Shown: positions 1 to 9,598, numbered from the stretch's first letter. The stretch: DNA of 26,851 bases from Baffinella frigidus (GCA_026770585.1 MU646374.1:848968-875818); one strand, 5' to 3'. Notes: a model not told the origin generated them from the letters alone. Numbers and translations: made by a program.

Positions 1-146
1 TAAACCCTAAACCCTAAACCCTAAACCCTAAACCCCAAACCCCAAACCCCAAACCCTAAACCCTAAACCCCAAACCCTAAACCCTAAACCCTAAACCCTA
101 AACCCTAAACCCTAAACCCTAAACCCTAAACCCCAAACCCTAAACC
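1..146 (+). repeat. Terminal telomeric repeat tract
   Basis: About 20 tandem CCCTAAA units with several CCCCAAA variants start at the first base. The C-rich strand reads 5'->3' into the window, as expected at a left chromosome end. The unit on the other strand is TTTAGGG, the type known from plants, many green algae and dinoflagellates. The tract stops abruptly at unique sequence. The mixed CCCTAAA/CCCCAAA units suggest the proximal, older part of a telomere. Confidence 0.95.
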
Positions 147-210
147 AGCGCCGGTGTTTCCGGAAGCAGCACCAAACGTCCTGTTGACCGGAAACGTGTT
201 GGTCCACGAC

Positions 211-378
211 GATCTAGGCCTCTAAGTTGACAATCTAGGTCTCTAAGTTAACACTCTAGGCCTCTAAGTTGACAATCTAGTCCTCTTAGTTGACGATCTA
301 ATCCTGTAAGTTGACAATCTAGGCCTTTAAGTTGACAATCTAGGCCTCTAAGTTGACGATATAGGCCTCGAAATTGAC
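211..378. repeat. 21-bp minisatellite next to the telomere
   Basis: Eight imperfect copies of a 21-22 bp unit, approximately AATCTAGGCCTCTAAGTTGAC, lie head to tail. Copies differ by one to four bases. It is a telomere-associated satellite and no coding frame is supported. The hexamer GTTGAC inside it recurs widely in the window, including in the dispersed repeat at 15139-26622. Confidence 0.9.
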
Positions 379-849
379 ATTCAGATGTGCGTTGTGGACG
401 GGCCTGGCGCGGTGCATACAGTTATGCCGCGAGTGTCTGTTGGGGGCACGTCCACCCTGCATCCGATACTGGGGAGCCGTACATGCATTTTAGCACGGAT
501 CCCTGCCTCTCGGAGGAGGCCTCGCTGGACGCACCGCGGTCAACTTAACCGCCGTCAACTTAGCCACGGGGCCTCTTCTTTCTCAGCAATGAGCGTCCTG
601 TCATAACCTGTCGACCGGAAACGTGTTCATAACCTGTCCAGAGGACCACTAGGAACAAATGGAGTGAATAAAGGAATGTGGAGCTTAGGGCCGTCGTAGG
701 GGTGGATTTGTTTCTCTCCAGGTACCCCTGTGCCCACAAAGACACACCGCATCCACACACACGAATCTGCCATCACATTCAGGCACCTCGCGTGCCCCCT
801 GGTAAAGCGTGATGCTGTCGTGATTCATGTCTGCATTCAATAACGTGGC
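379..849. other. Subtelomeric spacer, no gene recognised
   Basis: I see no convincing coding region here. The only structure found is a 21-bp near-identical repeat (core GACCGGAAACGTGTT) at about 181-201 and 607-627, which flanks the minisatellite and this spacer. Short open frames present here look like chance frames. Confidence 0.5.
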
Positions 850-1219
850 CTACACCCTGAACCCTAATCCCTATACCCTATACCCTACACCCTACACCCT
901 ACACCCTACACCCTACACCCTACACCCTAAACACTCAGCACTCAACCCTAAACCCTAAACCCTAAACCCTAAACCTTAAACCCTAAACCCTAAACCCCAA
1001 AGCCTCAGTTCTGCACACTAAACACTAAACCGTAAACACGAATCCCTAAACCCTAAACCCAAAACTCAAAGCCCTAAGCCCTAAGTCCTACACCCTCAAC
1101 CCTAAACCCTGAACCCTCAGCACTAAACCCTAAAATCGAAATCCTAAACCCGAAACCCTGATCCCGAAATCCTAATTCCTAAACCCTCAACCCTGAACCT
1201 GCCCCTATCCCCAACCCTC
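850..1219 (+). repeat. Degenerate telomere-like tract with a homogenised ACCCTAC block
   Basis: Degenerate CCCTAAA-like heptamers in the same orientation as the telomere. Between about 880 and 925 the variant ACCCTAC is homogenised over about seven consecutive units. Others read AACCCTG, CACTAAA and so on, indicating an old tract diverging by mutation and local amplification. Confidence 0.85.
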
Positions 1220-1451
1220 CAAAACAACCACTCCTTGATCCAACGCCCGCTGGCCCCTTGGTGATCCCCGTAGTGCGGTCCACTTGTCAGGCCACTAGTG
1301 GATCACTCTCAGACCCCTTTCCGTTGTCATTTCTGTTGTCCCCGCTGATTTTCAACACAGAGGTCTGGTGACTGAGCAGTGGCGTGTTTATCATTGAATG
1401 GTGCAGCACGATTGCAAACAGCCAAATAATTCGGCCTGTTGTGCGACGTAC

Positions 1452-1627
1452 CTCGCAAGAATGCTTCAGGGACCTATTCAAAACCGAGATGTAGCCTTTG
1501 AGTGGAAACTTTCATTGCCGTTGGAGCCATTCAATGCTTTTTGGCACAGACATGAGGTTAGAATACCTAATCCTGATACGTTGATTTACAACCACAAATG
1601 TGCATAGGCTCCTCCAACACTCTCGAG
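1452..1627. mobile_element. Degraded copy of inverted-repeat element family P
   Basis: The left part (CTCGCAAGAATGC, then AGGGACCTATTCAAAACCGA) and right part (ending ACACTCTCGAG) match the ends of the intact family P element at 17470-17651. Matching internal blocks include ACCACAAATGT. The ends form a weak inverted repeat. It is a non-autonomous relic with no coding capacity. Confidence 0.6.
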
Positions 1628-2207
1628 GTAAGCCTCAGATACCGATACCAATTTGCCCGGGCCGTCACGCATCCGCCCCGGGCGGGCCGTCACGGCCCGG
1701 TCAAATTCCAGTGTACCACACGTGATGGCATTTTTCCGGCCATCTGGTCAAATAGATCCAATGCTAGGCCGGGGCTGGGGTTTCTCGTAGGAGCCGTTGT
1801 TGATAATAACGGTTTCTTGGTGCGGCTGCAGGAGTCAACCTGGAGCACCCGTCTGACGCTTACTCACGCTGATTGACTTTAGTAACAGGTTTCACCTGTT
1901 ATCTTACAAGATGGCTTGGGGAGGTGTTCGGATCGCAGCCAGCATGGCCATCATGATACTCTCCCGGGGAAGCATGTTTTGTTTGTCTATTCTTTATTAC
2001 TCCCAAGCCTAGAGCAAACAGATCCAAAAGTTGAGGGGGCTTAAAAGGGACCTGTTTCGGACCTCCTGCTTTGACTAGGACCCAGCCACAAAATCACTCA
2101 CTCCACTTGAGCGCGAAAAGTTCAGGCTCGAGCAGATGAACCAAATCATCTAATGTGCATGCCGTCGAGGAAGGAAGGACAAGAAATCTCTCCCTCTCCA
2201 GTTCACT
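1628..2207. other. Spacer with a short palindrome, no gene recognised
   Basis: No recognisable protein or RNA gene. A small hairpin, TAACAGGT-ttc-ACCTGTTA, lies at 1883-1901. A GGGCCGTCAC repeat occurs twice around 1660-1695. This region is downstream of the ankyrin gene stop codon on the minus strand, so it may hold that gene's 3' UTR. I see no canonical AATAAA that would prove this. Confidence 0.4.
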
Positions 2208-4797
2208 CTATCTGGTGGCGCCGTACTCGCGCAGAACTTGAACGGCAGAGGTCTTGCCTGCTTCAACGGCTGCCCGAAGTGGTGTTTTGTTTTCGGCCTG
2301 GGAGAAAGCAGCAGAGGCGTCAGCGTGTGTATGCTAGGTGGGCAAACACCACGCTCCTTCTGGACCTCCAGAAGCAGTGACCTTCAGGGGTTCCTCTTCA
2401 GTGATCAGAGTTGAGGGGTTTGGGTTAGAGTTTGGAACTGGTGGTCTATATATTAGAGGTTTCAGGTACACAGAGCAGGGGGTTTGAGGCTCGCGGGTTG
2501 AGAAGCAGGGTTCAGGTTTCAGGAGCTTAGGGATTGGGGTTTGCGGGCTCAGGGTTCAGGTTGTTGGTTAAGACTAGGTGCCGGGGTGAGGTTCAAGGTC
2601 CAGGCTGCTGGCGAATAGGGTTGAGGTTTGAAGGATCAGGGTGGGGGGTTGAAATGTGAGGTATCAAGGTTTCATGTTGAGTTTCAAGGGTTAGGAGTGA
2701 GGTTGGTTTATGGTTTACGGTCTATGGTTCAGGATTTATGGTTTATGGTTTATGGTTTATGGTTTATGGGTTATGGTTTACAGATCATGGTTCATGGTTC
2801 ATGGTTGATGGTTTATGGTGTGGGTTGACAAATCATGGTTTGACGTTTGGGACTGGAAGATTCACGGTCGAGGGCTCTATTTTCGTTAGGATGCTGGACC
2901 CCAGGCCGCCCCCCTCTTGTCCCCCCAGCAGCCCCTCCCCTTACCGTCGTGGCGTGAACGTCCGCCTTCGCCGCCACAAGCGCCATGATCATCCCCCACA
3001 GACCGACATGAGCAGCCAAATGCAGCGGCGTCACTCCTTCCTGCGCCACGCGGCTCCCCGTCAGCCAAGCCAAGCCCCCTTCATTTCTAGCGCCGCCTGC
3101 AACCCATGCCAACCCTTCCAGCGTGCAACATTGTACTTATCTGGAACCAACAGGGAGTGCGCGGAATTGTTCTGGAGGCTTGTGGGCGATCTGCAACCTG
3201 GGGGCAGGGGACGCCAATGCATCGTGGACATCACAAAGACGATGGGTTTCCAAAACGCTGGTTGCAAGGACCAGGTTTGAGGATGCAATCTAAGGTATCA
3301 GCCTGAATGCTTGAGGGTCTAGGCTGTGGGGTTGACGATCTGGTCTATGGTTCGCGAACTTGGCCCCCTCAGTTTCAACAGGCAGAATCGAAATGGTCCT
3401 CTGAAGACCCTAGGCCGTCCCCCCCTTTCTCCCCAGCCCCCCTCCTCCGCCTCTTACCACCCCCTTGGCGTTAACGTTGGCCTTCACCGCCACAAGCGCC
3501 CTGATCGCGGCCTCTTGATTCTGTACCGCAGCCACGTGCAGCGGGGTCATCCCCTCCTGCGCCACGCGGCTCCCCGTCAGCCAAGCCCAGCCCGTGGCAT
3601 TTCTAGAGCCGCCTGCAACCCATGCCAACCCTCCCAGCGTACAACATTTTACTTACCTGCTACACTTAGGAGGAGTGTGCGAAATCCCTCTGGAAGGCGG
3701 GTGGACAGTCCACAAACTGGATGGAGGGAATTCCAATCCACCGTGTGGCCACCACACATGCCATGAATCAGTTGGTGCTGGCCTAGGAGTTCTGAGTTCA
3801 AGGGCTTTTGGTTGATCGATCCGGGCTTATGCGCAGTGTGTGTGGGGGGGTAGTGTATGTGGCTCACCCAACCCCATCCCTGTTCGCAAACACGTTTTTT
3901 CAAGGACAGGGTTGAAGATGCAATCTGAGGGATTTGAGTCAATTATTGAGGGTCTAGGGTCTAGGGTTGACGATCGGGTCTATTGTTCACGGATTGAACA
4001 AATCAGGTTGAAGAAACAAAATCACAAAAGAAAATTAAAGACCCTAGACAACCACCCCCTCGCCCCCTCATCAACCCCCTTCTTTTACCGTGGTCTTGGC
4101 GTCAACATTCGCCTTCGCCGCCACAAGAGAAATGATGATGGCCTCATGAGGTTGACTAGCAGCCAGATGCAGCGGTGTCCATCCATCCTACGCCACGCGG
4201 GCTCCCCGTCAGCCACGCCGAGTCCGCTTCAGTTCTAGCGCCGCCTGCAACCCATGTCAAACCCCCCAGCTTACAGTCGTGTACTTCTCTGGTACCAAAA
4301 GGGAGTGTGCAGAATCGTTTCTGGAGGCTTGTGGGCGGTCTGCAACCTGGCGGCAGGGGACGCCAATTGTTAGGATTGGAGAGCGCTCATTTGAGCGTTG
4401 AGGGTGTGTCATCAGGGCGTAGGCAGTGCCTAGGGTCTGTGGCTCACCAAACCTCGTTCCTCTTTTCGCAAAAAACTGGTTTCAGGGACCAGGGTTGAGG
4501 ATACAGTCTTCAGAAGTTAGGTTAAGTGGTTTAGGGTGCAGGGTTTAGAGTTGACGATTTGGTCTATGGCCGACGGATTTTCCAAGTGCACAATTGAAAT
4601 ATTAAACGGAAACCCCATGTCAACCCCCCATTATCCCCCCAACACCCTCAGCCCCTTACCTTGTTCCTGACGTGAACATCCGCTTTCGCCGCCAGAAGCA
4701 CCCTGATCGCCGTCTCGTGACCCTTTGCCGTCTCGTGACCCTGCGAAGGGTCACGAGACAGCGAGGCAGCAGCCAGGTGCAGAGGAGTGCTTCCATC
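2208..4797 (-). CDS. Ankyrin-repeat protein, multi-exon, 5' end not found
   Basis: Five minus-strand exons join in phase 0: 4660-4797, 4089-4187, 3458-3556, 2945-3040 and 2208-2297, giving 173 codons plus a TAG stop. Each carries one ankyrin repeat: DGSTPLHLAA, DGWTPLHLAA, EGMTPLHVAA, EGVTPLHLAA, then ENKTPLRAAV near the C-terminus (ending VLREYGATR). Each repeat is about 33 residues, and exon edges coincide with repeat edges. All five acceptors read (C/T)AG|G; donors are GTAAGG, GTAAAAG, GTAAGA and GTAAGG. In the 4089 exon the frame is blocked by TAG right at the acceptor, which fixes the boundary. Ankyrin repeats bind other proteins; the partner is unknown. The units arose by tandem duplication of exon plus intron, about 516-631 bp apart. 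No initiator exon is seen before hairpin elements begin at 5122, so the gene may be 5'-truncated. Expression is unproven. Confidence 0.8.
2400..2830 (-). repeat. Telomere-like degenerate repeat inside the last ankyrin intron
   Basis: G-rich degenerate heptamers (GGGTTTAGG-like) cover most of the 647-bp intron 2298-2944. From about 2703 to 2822 they shift to a homogenised GGTTTAT variant. The low-complexity frames here (repeating MVYGLWF on the plus strand) are translations of this repeat, not proteins. Confidence 0.85.
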
Positions 4798-5060
4798 CTG
4801 CGTCACGTGGCTCCCCGTCAGTCCAGGCCAGTCCTGCCCATGTCATTTCTAGCGCCGCCTGCAACCCATACTAACCCGCCCAGCCAATCCCAGCCAGCAT
4901 ACAACATTGTACATCTCTGGTACACTGTGAAGAGTGCGGAATCGTTCCAGAGAGCTTCTGGACGGTTCCCAAACTGGATGCAGAGAATGGCACATCATGT
5001 TTGAGGCCACTATACAGACCGTGCATCAGTTGGTGCGGACCTAGGATTTCAGGGTGCAAG
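2870..5060 (-). repeat. Four tandem exon-plus-intron duplication units of the ankyrin gene
   Basis: Four units share the ankyrin exon, a block before the acceptor containing GGCTGACGGGGAGCC, a conserved TGGGTTGCAGGCGGCGCTAG about 60-70 bp upstream, and an intron interior with TGTACCA and a CTGGAGG/TCTGGAA stretch. Exon starts are at 3040, 3556, 4187 and 4797. Intron parts have diverged and gained telomere-like segments and indels, while the exons keep an open frame, which hints at past selection. Confidence 0.8.
4710..4760. repeat. In-frame duplication plus inverted copy inside an ankyrin exon
   Basis: The 18-mer CCGTCTCGTGACCCTTTG is followed directly by a near-identical second copy, then by an inverted copy (AAGGGTCACGAGACAGCG). 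On the minus strand it encodes two GHETA motifs and adds 13 residues to one ankyrin repeat without breaking frame, making this exon 138 bp instead of about 99. Confidence 0.85.
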
Positions 5061-5121
5061 AGGTTCAGGGGGTGAGGTGTAGGGTGGGTTAAAGCATGAG
5101 ACAAAAGGTGAGGGCTCGACC

Positions 5122-5251
5122 TTTGAGAATCCTGGACCTCTACTGTGAACGCCTCAACCCTAATCTTCAATCTCTCATGAGACAGAAGGTGAGGGCTAGA
5201 GATTGGAGATTAGGGTTGAGGCGTTCACAGTGGAGGTCCAGGATTCTCAAA
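5122..5251. mobile_element. Inverted-repeat element F with internal direct repeat
   Basis: Arms of about 54 bp at 5122-5176 and 5198-5251 are nearly perfect inverted copies, with outer end TTTGAGAATCCTGGACCTC. A 20-bp sequence TGAGACAAAAGGTGAGGGCT lies just outside the left arm (5098) and again, with one change, between the arms (5179). No coding capacity. It could be a foldback transposon or a duplication-inversion scar. Confidence 0.75.
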
Positions 5252-5391
5252 TGATTTTGGGGTCCAAAATCGGACCCCTGTCAAAAGTCATCATACCCGA
5301 GAACAAATCGATTTTTCTCCATAAGTGGCCAATTTGTGGGGAAGGATTGCGAACTGACCGCAATTCCCGAAATCCACCTAGTGGTTTCGCG

Positions 5392-5612
5392 TAGAGCGTT
5401 TGCGGTAATTGTTGTCCGTTTTGGACCTCCGATTTTCCAATTTTCCAATTTTGAAAGGGATTTGTAGGACGTGACAAGGATTTTAAATTGTACCAAGAGG
5501 CGCAATTCTGGTACTATTTAAAATCCTTGTCACGTCCTACAAGTCCCTTTCAAAATTGGAAAATTGGAAAATCGGAGGTCCAAAACGGACAACAATTACC
5601 GCAAACGCTCTA
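5392..5612. mobile_element. Foldback element G, about 100-bp near-perfect arms, TA-bounded
   Basis: The sequence begins TAGAGCGTTTGCGG and ends with its inverse complement at 5611-5612. The two arms are about 100 bp and almost identical, with a loop of roughly 20 bp. The terminal TAGAGC is shared with elements C1, C2 and L, and TAGAG with P, suggesting one superfamily inserting at TA. The near-perfect arms suggest recent origin or conversion. No transposase is encoded. Confidence 0.85.
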
Positions 5613-5873
5613 GCCAGTACGAGGGTACTCTCAGAAAAGTTAACCCTCACAAGTTGACTTTTCTCTGGTCGCGTCCTTTTACAAAGCCTTTTAGTTCCTG
5701 GCGAACAAAGCCCCTGAAGGTTGACAAAGCAAAAATGCTTTCTCTGCAGTCCTTTCTACGGAAGGGCGTGTCGTTGGGCTATGTTGGGAGCATTCAAAAC
5801 CTAAAGGACCTAAAGGACAAAGCAAAATGCAAGGCTGAATGGAGTCTGAAGGGAGCCTCTTGTGCTGGTGAGG

Positions 5874-7130
5874 ATGCTGGCCCTTGGTGTTAAAGGTGGG
5901 CGGGTGATGCTGGTGGATGAGGCGACCGGGGAAGAGAAGTGGGCAGTGCAGGCTCACGCTGGGGAGCACGCAATTGTAGCGATTTCGCCGAACAACGGCA
6001 GGTTCGAGAACTGGAAGGTCTGGGACGTCGCAAACGGTGCAGCGTGGATGAACGGAGCCAGGCACGACGGAACAGGAGCGTGCGCCTGCGTGGTGCCCGA
6101 TCTGGGCCGCCGATTGTTGCAGGAAGGATGCCCGGTAATAGCGCATATCTCAGGGCTGCGCGCTCTTTCCTTCTCACCGTGCGGGCAAATGCTCGCCTCC
6201 GGAGGCGCAGACCGCGCGGTGGTCCTGTGGGACGCTCAGACAGGGGAGGGGGGACACCGCATGGAGAGAGATGCCGGGCTTGTCCGTTTTCTGTCGTTTT
6301 CGGCGGATGGGGCGCGGCTGGCGTGCGCGAGTGGGCGTGGGCGCATTCGTGTATGGGACGTCGTGACGGGGGCGTTGATCCGCACGATGGAACCGCCGGC
6401 CTTCGTGCTTAGTGTGGACTTTTCACCTACGGAGAGTGGAATTCTCGCAAGCATGGCGTACCCCGAGATTACTCTGTGGGACGTAGACAGCGGGGAGAGA
6501 GAACCTTCGAAGCTTCAGAGGGCGCTATTTTGCAGTGTTTTCTCCCGACGGACGGACGATCGCAACTGCCACTACAAACCCCTATGCCATCGTCACAAAT
6601 GAAGTCAACTTGATCGATGCTGAGTCGGGAGAACTGCGCTTAAGGCTTCATGGCCACCATAATCCAGAACCCTAAACCCCATACCCCAAACCCCAAACCC
6701 CAGACCCCAAGCCCTAGACCCCAAACCCCAAACCCTAAACCCCCAACCCTAAAACCTAAACCCTAGACCCCAAACCCTGAACCATAAACCCTAAACCCTA
6801 AACCCTAAACCATAAACCATAAACCATAAACCATAAACCCCAAACCCCAAACCCCAAACCCTAAACCAGGTCGACGGAAGCAAGCTCGCCTCGGGCAGCG
6901 CCGACGGCACCTGCAAGTTGTGGGACTCATCGACCGGAGCGCTCCTGCGCACCGTCGAAGTGGGCGCAGCGATTTGCTCCGTGGCGTGGGGACGTGACTG
7001 GGTGAAGGCCGAGGATGCCACGCAGAGGGTGATGGCATTCGCGATGGGGCACCACCCGCGGCTCGGGGCGGAGTCGCGGGTACTGGGTCTGGAGGCAGGG
7101 GTGGTGCGGATGATCCAGGACCGCGTGTGA
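5874..7130 (+). pseudogene. WD40-repeat protein, broken
   Basis: From an ATG at 5874 a frame gives WD40 blades: KVWDVANG, LRALSFSPCG..LASGGADRAV..LWD, FLSFSADGARL..IRVWD and LSVDFSP..ITLWD. Around 6500-6532 the frame must shift by one base to continue with VFSPDGRTIATAT and IDAESGELRLRLHGHH. A 200-bp telomere-like tract then interrupts (6668-6867). WD40 coding resumes at 6869 with DGSKLASGSADGTCKLWD and ends at TGA 7128-7130. About ten residues of the blade between LHGHH and DGSKLASG are missing, and no GT donor lies before the tract. The first blade is also short. Beta-propellers of this family are scaffolds; the partner is unknown. A sequencing error could explain the one-base shift but not the missing segment. 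A 5' end further upstream is not seen. Confidence 0.75.
6668..6867 (+). repeat. Telomere-like tract interrupting the WD40 gene
   Basis: About 28 units of CCCTAAA/CCCCAAA with a block of AAACCAT variants (6810-6835), same strand as the end telomere. It begins right after the codons for HHNPE and ends in CAG just before coding resumes. The final AACCAG could serve as an acceptor, but no plausible donor precedes the tract. Confidence 0.9.
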
Positions 7131-7134
7131 TGAT

Positions 7135-7190
7135 CGGAAGGGAAGTATGTTGCACGTCGAACTTTTCACGTGCAGCATACTTTCCTTCTG
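7135..7190. repeat. Short hairpin just after the WD40 stop codon
   Basis: Arms of about 22 bp (GGAAGTATGTTGCACGT and its near inverse) flank an 11-bp loop, starting five bases after the TGA at 7128-7130. It might affect 3'-end formation or be a tiny foldback element; nothing in the sequence decides which. Confidence 0.7.
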
Positions 7191-7813
7191 AGGGCTGGTG
7201 GTTGGGCCGCGTGCAGGCGCCGAAGAGCGAGGCCGTCTTTACAGTAACTAGGGTGGAGAACGTGGGGGAGTCAAGGCCGTGGGCCCAATTTAGTTTTAGG
7301 AGTAGGGAGGAGGGTTAAATCATGGAGAGAGTGCAGGCTGAGAGTGGACCACCTGCCCGGGAATAGATGTGCATAGGACTGCCTGTCCTTTGACTAGCTA
7401 GGGGAATGGTGCTGGGGCGGACACCGGCAACACCGCGCTGGTGGAGGCGTCGAAGCGCGCTTTCCGCCGATGGGGATGCGCGCCTGACGTTGGCTGTCTG
7501 GCGAGCGACTGCGGCGAGGGCCACCGGCCCCGGTGTCCGCGTCGTCACAATCGGGGGTCCCCGCAGGAAGGGGGCTGCCCTTCCCCCGGAAATGGGGGTG
7601 TTCGCGCCTTCGTCTCCGTTCTACAACAACGAGTAGTGTGTGAGAGAAGTTATCTCCAGATCATAGCCCCCCCCCCCCCAAACGCAAGGGGTTCTCATCC
7701 CTTTAGTGGCGGTAGGATACGAGGTCGGGCTGGTCTTGTAATCAATAAACCCGCTATTGTTGCATCGGCCTTCGCGGTCTCACAAACAGGGGCGTCTTCC
7801 CCAAACCTTCGTG
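7191..7813. other. GC-rich spacer with a possible small coding relic
   Basis: A GC-rich frame on the plus strand around 7417-7640 (with TGNTALVEASKRAFRRWG) is open but matches nothing I recognise. It lies between 11-bp inverted repeats, GCGGACACCGG at 7417 and its complement at 7530. It may be a gene fragment. A run of 12 C at about 7668 and a relic of family D (CCCTTTAGTGGC at 7698) follow. Confidence 0.3.
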
Positions 7814-7935
7814 TACAGGGGTACCTCGCTCATAAGAAACTGCCCACCCCTAGGACCCAACAGTAGACCTATGCCTAGGGCCCTATGGTGGTCCTAGGGG
7901 GGGTGGCAGTTTCTCATGAGCGAGGTACCCCTGTA
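7814..7935. mobile_element. Inverted-repeat element family A, copy 1
   Basis: Termini TACAGGGGTACCTCGCTC and its inverse complement enclose about 122 bp with the core CCTAGGACC...TAGGGCCCTA. The first and last two bases are TA. No coding capacity; a non-autonomous MITE-like hairpin. Confidence 0.9.
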
Positions 7936-7987
7936 AGCTGGACGCTGTTCTGCAACACACGCTGGCCACTGAATAAAACGTAAAACG

Positions 7988-8092
7988 GGCGTTTCTTACG
8001 AGCGAGGTGCCCCTGTAACTTGGCAACGGAACGTCGGGTCCCCGGCGCACCCTTTCACGGGAGCGTTTCTTGTGAGCGAGCACCTCTGCTGC
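7988..8092. mobile_element. Two half-elements of family A
   Basis: GCGTTTCTTACGAGCGAGGT ending CCCCTGTA at 8017, and GCGTTTCTTGTGAGCGAG at about 8064-8082, are right halves of family A without partners. They look like abortive or decayed copies. Confidence 0.7.
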
Positions 8093-8170
8093 GGACCTCT
8101 GCTGCGGGCAGACGTGCGGCGTTGGAAGGCGAACGCGGTCAGCACTGCATCTCACCGCGCGGGGTTTAGG

Positions 8171-8292
8171 TACAGGGGTACCTCGCTCACAAGAAACTCC
8201 CCCCCCCCTAGGACCACCACAGGGCCCCAGGCATAGGCCTACTGTGGGGGCCTCGGGGGAGGGCAGTTTCTTATGAGCGAGGTGCCCCTGTA
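8171..8292. mobile_element. Inverted-repeat element family A, copy 2
   Basis: Same length (122 bp), termini and core as copy 1. The core is in the opposite orientation (CCACAGGGCCCCAGGCATAGGCC), so the hairpin loop distinguishes the two insertion orientations. Confidence 0.9.
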
Positions 8293-8360
8293 AGGCTCCT
8301 CTTCCGCCATGTTCATAATGTGTCGTGTTGTGGCGTTGGAGTGCGGTAAGAGAGTAAGCG

Positions 8361-8479
8361 TAGGGGTTACTCGAAATTAAGGACACGCACTTCCCCAGAA
8401 CCCTACAGTAGGGCTATGCCTAGGAGCATAGGGCCACCCTAGGGGCGCTGCGTGTTCTTAATTTCGAGCAACCCCTGTA
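8361..8479. mobile_element. Inverted-repeat element family B
   Basis: Ends TAGGGGTTACTCGAAATTAA and its inverse complement (right end ...CCCCTGTA). It keeps the outer TACAGGGGT-like tip of family A but has different arms (CTCGAAATTAAG), with the shared core CCCTACAGTAGGG / GCCTAGG. A chimera or sister family of A. Confidence 0.85.
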
Positions 8480-8564
8480 CGTGGTTGACCAGGGACGTTC
8501 TTTGGCGAAGGTTTTTTTTTGAGTTTGCAGGTTGAAACACGCTCGCCAAGCAAACGACGGCCCG

Positions 8565-8685
8565 TACAGGGGTATCTCGCTCATAAGAATCCGCCCCCCC
8601 CTAGGACCCTACAGTAGGCCTATTCCTAGGGCCCTATGATGGTCCTAGGGGGTGGGCTGTTTCTTATGAGTGAGGTACCCCTGTA
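8565..8685. mobile_element. Inverted-repeat element family A, copy 3
   Basis: TACAGGGGTATCTCGCTC at the left, GAGTGAGGTACCCCTGTA at the right, 121 bp. Its terminal TA (8684-8685) is also the first TA of element C1. Confidence 0.9.
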
Positions 8686-8887
8686 GAGCCAATTTGGTAG
8701 GACTTGGCCAAAGCGAACTTCGAAGTTAGAAGATGCGAACTTCTAGATGGACCCTTCTGGACATGTAGCGTTTTAAATTCAATTTTTGCAGTACAACTGT
8801 TGTCTACTAATAATTACGGTCCATCTAGAAGTTCGCATCTTGCAAGTTCGAAGTTCGATTTGGCCAAGTCCTGCCACATTGGCTCTA
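8684..8887. mobile_element. Inverted-repeat element family C, copy 1
   Basis: About 68-bp arms beginning TAGAGCCAATTTGGTAGGAC, both ends TA, with a loop of about 68 bp. The same outer 20 bases occur in C2 at 24039-24226 with a different inner part. No coding capacity. Confidence 0.9.
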
Positions 8888-8991
8888 CGCAGCGGCTTCT
8901 TTGTCCAACAAAGTCTTCAACCCCCCCCGCCCCCGCTCGACGCTCTCCCCACTCGAGGCCAGAAATGTGTCTATTCTAAAACCGGGGTCCT

Positions 8992-9096
8992 TATCCCTTA
9001 AGTGGCCAGGCCCCCAAATTTGCGGGCCAAGAGGTCCTAGGCAGGTCCTAGGGCCCTACGGTAGGGCGTATGCGCCTACTGGCCACTTAAGGGATA
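8992..9096. mobile_element. Inverted-repeat element family D, copy 1
   Basis: 105 bp with ends TATCCCTTAAGTGGCCA and its inverse, a core with GGTCCTAGGCAGGTCCTAGG and CCCTACGGTAGGG, and TA at both borders. It sits beside a relic of family E (CTAAAACCGGGGT at 8977). Confidence 0.9.
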
Positions 9097-9387
9097 AGTA
9101 CATGGAGAGTGACGATGCGTAGTAATTTTCACATAAATATCCAGTTTTGGTCACGTAGCTCGTGGATGTCCGCGAGCTGCGTGACAAAACCCGCCCGTGA
9201 CTGGTGCAGATTCCAACAACCTCACATTTAAAATAGCCAGATGTCTAGCCTCGAGTGGCCACGTCCTCTTCCCCAACCCGGAACCCTGAACCCTACACCC
9301 TGAACCCTCAATCCGGAACCCTAAACCCTACACCCTGAACCCTCAACGGCTTCCCGCCGCCACTCGCGGTCAACATTCTAGGCCCCA
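9097..9387. other. Spacer with short telomere-like patch
   Basis: No gene seen. An inverted repeat around 9151-9184 (CACGTAGCTCG / CGAGCTGCGTG) is present. Degenerate ACCCTGA/ACCCTAC units fill about 9279-9347. Confidence 0.6.
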
Positions 9388-9495
9388 ACAGGGGTACCTC
9401 GCTCATAAGAAACCGCATCCGCCTAGGACCCTACAGTAGGCTATCCCTAGGGTCCTAGGGGGTGGGCGGTTTCTTATGAGAGAGGTACTCCTGTA
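9388..9495. mobile_element. Inverted-repeat element family A, copy 4
   Basis: AACAGGGGTACCTCGCTC to GAGAGGTACTCCTGTA. The left TA has mutated to AA and the core is shortened (108 bp). The right TA is shared with D copy 2. Confidence 0.85.
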
Positions 9496-9598
9496 TCCCT
9501 TAAGTGGCCAGCCGGTCAAATTTGACCGGCAAGAGGTCCTAGGCAGGTCCTAGGGCCCTACCGTAGGGCGTATGAGCCTACTGGGCACTTAAGGGATA
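9494..9598. mobile_element. Inverted-repeat element family D, copy 2
   Basis: 105 bp, TATCCCTTAAGTGGCCA at the left and its inverse at the right. Inner arms GCCGGTCAAATTTGACCGGC form their own palindrome. It begins on the terminal TA of the preceding family A copy. Confidence 0.9.

Noticed and set aside
211-378. Regular repeats resembling a CRISPR array
   Set aside because: Units are contiguous and diverged, with no unique spacers, in a eukaryotic subtelomere.
2628-3280. Plus-strand frame of about 180 codons over the ankyrin exon
   Set aside because: Half is telomere-like repeat and half is the antisense shadow of the minus-strand ankyrin exon at 2945-3040.
5862-6412. Competing frames at the WD40 locus, both strands
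   Set aside because: Only the frame from 5874 shows WD and GH-type blade motifs; the others are GC-rich shadows.
7135-7190. Bacterial-type transcription terminator after the WD40 frame
   Set aside because: There is no T tract and the genome is eukaryotic; reported only as a hairpin.
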